A DNA stretch of 6,365 bases, from positions 1 to 6,365 of the forward strand of contig JABWBL010000210.1 in the NCBI GenBank assembly GCA_013360535.1, written 5' to 3'. The position numbers were made by a program, and so were the translations under genes. The notes under the pieces were generated by a model. It searched no databases, had not been told where the DNA came from, and worked only from the letters and a program-made list of their open reading frames with translations. Below, one piece after another: positions 5,803 through 6,365 of the stretch (the first letter of the stretch is position 1; the number at the start of each line of letters is the position of its first letter). Source of the DNA: Planctomycetaceae bacterium (GTDB lineage Bacteria; Planctomycetota; UBA1135; GCA-002686595).

Positions 5803-6365
5803 GCGCCGATCAGCAGCGAGCACGCGCGCCAGCGGGAAGCGCCGAGCCAGCGAGCAGGAATACCGAGCCAGAGCAATTTTTTCTGCAAACGGCGGCCTGC
5901 GTCGACGGCGTGGCCGTCGACGCAGACCGCCGTTTGCAGAAAAAACTGCTCTGGCTCGGTATTCCTGCTCGCTGGCTCGGCTGCTGGTTGCTGATCGCGA
6001 CGATCGCAAGCGCCCAGTCGTCGGCCGAGCGCGCACTCGAGGACATCCGTCGCGAGAAGGACACCGTCGATCGCCGCGCGTTCCTGCAGCTCGTCAACGC
6101 CCGCGATGAGCGTGCGCTCGAACGCATCCTGCTCGTGCCGCCGCTGCTCGCGGACGAGGACACGCTCGCTTCCGCCTACGGTTCGCTGACGTGGTTCCTG
6201 CGCACGGAGCTCGAGGAGCGCGCGGTGTCGTACCTGATGCGCGAGGCCCTGCACGGCCGCAGTCCTGCGCACCAGCACTCCGCGACGCGGGCGCTCGCTC
6301 GTTGCGGCGACGTGGCGGTCGAGCGGCTCGAGCGCATCGCGCGCACGCACGACGACGCGACCTGC
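5799..6365 (+). CDS. Fourth operon gene: exported helical-repeat (HEAT-like) protein, 3' end beyond window
   Basis: The frame is open from ATG 5799 (ATGA overlap with the D-aminoacylase stop) to the window edge, 189 codons without a stop. From about residue 46 it reads as a classic signal peptide: QKKLLWLG, a hydrophobic core to about residue 69, and an ASA-Q cleavage site at 70-73. The exported part is charged and helical, with repeating units such as SATRALARCGDVAVERLERIA (161-181), which resemble HEAT repeats. The first 45 residues are odd, since a signal peptide should lie at the N-terminus. The true start may therefore be TTG 5934, which would give a signal peptide of about 27 residues, or GTG 5910, which is exactly the loop of the large palindrome. 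The Shine-Dalgarno for ATG is poor (GGGTAGG, 11 bases upstream), and none is visible for the others. The reading frame is reliable; the start and function are unknown. Confidence 0.72.
   Translation, partial: MSADQQRARAPAGSAEPASRNTEPEQFFLQTAACVDGVAVDADRRLQKKLLWLGIPARWLGCWLLIATIASAQSSAERALEDIRREKDTVDRRAFLQLVNARDERALERILLVPPLLADEDTLASAYGSLTWFLRTELEERAVSYLMREALHGRSPAHQHSATRALARCGDVAVERLERIARTHDDATC
5841..5981. repeat. Near-perfect long palindrome: 69-base arms, 3-base loop
   Basis: The left arm 5841-5909 and right arm 5913-5981 are reverse complements at 67 of 69 positions, around the loop GTG (5910-5912). I checked the pairs base by base; the only mismatches are 5876/5946 and 5896/5926, both A opposite C on the plus strand. 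The innermost bases, GTCGACGGC and GCCGTCGAC, are a perfect 9-base inverted repeat. The arms contain T6 (5877-5882) and A6 (5940-5945), placed inside the stem with T before and A after the apex, opposite to an intrinsic terminator. A further 9-base complement, 5807-5815 with 5989-5997, lies outside after unequal gaps of 25 and 7 bases. The right arm encodes the n-region of the downstream signal peptide, so the left arm looks like its inverted copy. No transposase or target-site duplication accompanies it. Confidence 0.93.

Noticed and set aside
5841..5981. Palindrome as a rho-independent terminator
   Set aside because: The T-run lies inside the left arm and the A-run inside the right arm, so no U-tract follows the stem on either strand. 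The stem is also far too long.
5841..5981. Palindrome as terminal inverted repeats of an insertion sequence or MITE
   Set aside because: Only 3 bases separate the arms, there is no transposase, and I saw no flanking target duplication.
3883..6036. Minus-strand open frame of 717 codons across the D-aminoacylase region
   Set aside because: Arg-rich shadow frame opposite a gene with a full catalytic set. Long stop-free antisense frames are expected at this GC content.
5523..6350. Minus-strand frame containing LQKKLLWLGIPARWLG
   Set aside because: The signal-peptide-like string appears on this strand only because the palindrome mirrors the plus-strand coding. The rest of the frame is shadow.
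1..6365. CRISPR array, tRNA, rRNA or riboswitch
   Set aside because: I saw no regularly spaced direct repeats, no tRNA-like cloverleaf ends and no recognisable conserved RNA motif. Nearly all bases are within protein genes.

Overview
The window is a very GC-rich, tightly packed bacterial segment with no RNA genes, insertion sequences, CRISPR arrays or gene-free stretch above 300 bases. GC-ending codons dominate in every gene. A secreted DUF1570-like metallopeptidase beside an exported helical-repeat protein and a lipoprotein-type amidohydrolase would suit a high-GC Planctomycetota or Myxococcota relative. That is only an impression from gene style, because no marker gene is present.

Layout. 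Bases 2-388 (+) are the C-terminal end of a protein that begins before the window; it has a possible but unproven resemblance to caspase-fold (C25-type) hydrolases. Its stop lies 4 bases from the stop of a convergent gene, 393-1997 (-), which encodes an exported zinc metallopeptidase with HEAFH and a downstream NEGHGDYF motif. A 48-base divergent gap (1998-2045) separates that gene from a four-gene (+) operon. Each operon junction is a 4-base start/stop overlap (GTGA, ATGA, ATGA).

The operon contains: a DgcN-type DUF1611 P-loop protein (2046-3113), an enolase-superfamily DgcA/dipeptide-epimerase-type racemase (3110-4177), an extracytoplasmic D-aminoacylase with a Tat/lipoprotein-like leader (4174-5802), and a fourth exported helical-repeat-like protein (5799 to beyond the window end). 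The first two resemble the D-glutamate pathway in which DgcN makes N-acetyl-D-glutamate and DgcA inverts it to N-acetyl-L-glutamate. The third would release D-amino acids from N-acyl-D-amino acids or D-terminal peptides outside the cytoplasm. Together they look like a scavenging unit for D-glutamate or other D-amino acids, perhaps from peptidoglycan debris.

The most unusual feature is a near-perfect palindrome at 5841-5981: two 69-base arms, 67 of 69 positions pairing, around a 3-base loop. It sits at the 5' end of the fourth gene. Its right arm encodes the n-region of that protein's signal peptide and the left arm is an inverted copy of it. It may be a real inverted duplication, an mRNA structure controlling the last gene, or an amplification/assembly artefact. 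The sequence alone cannot decide.
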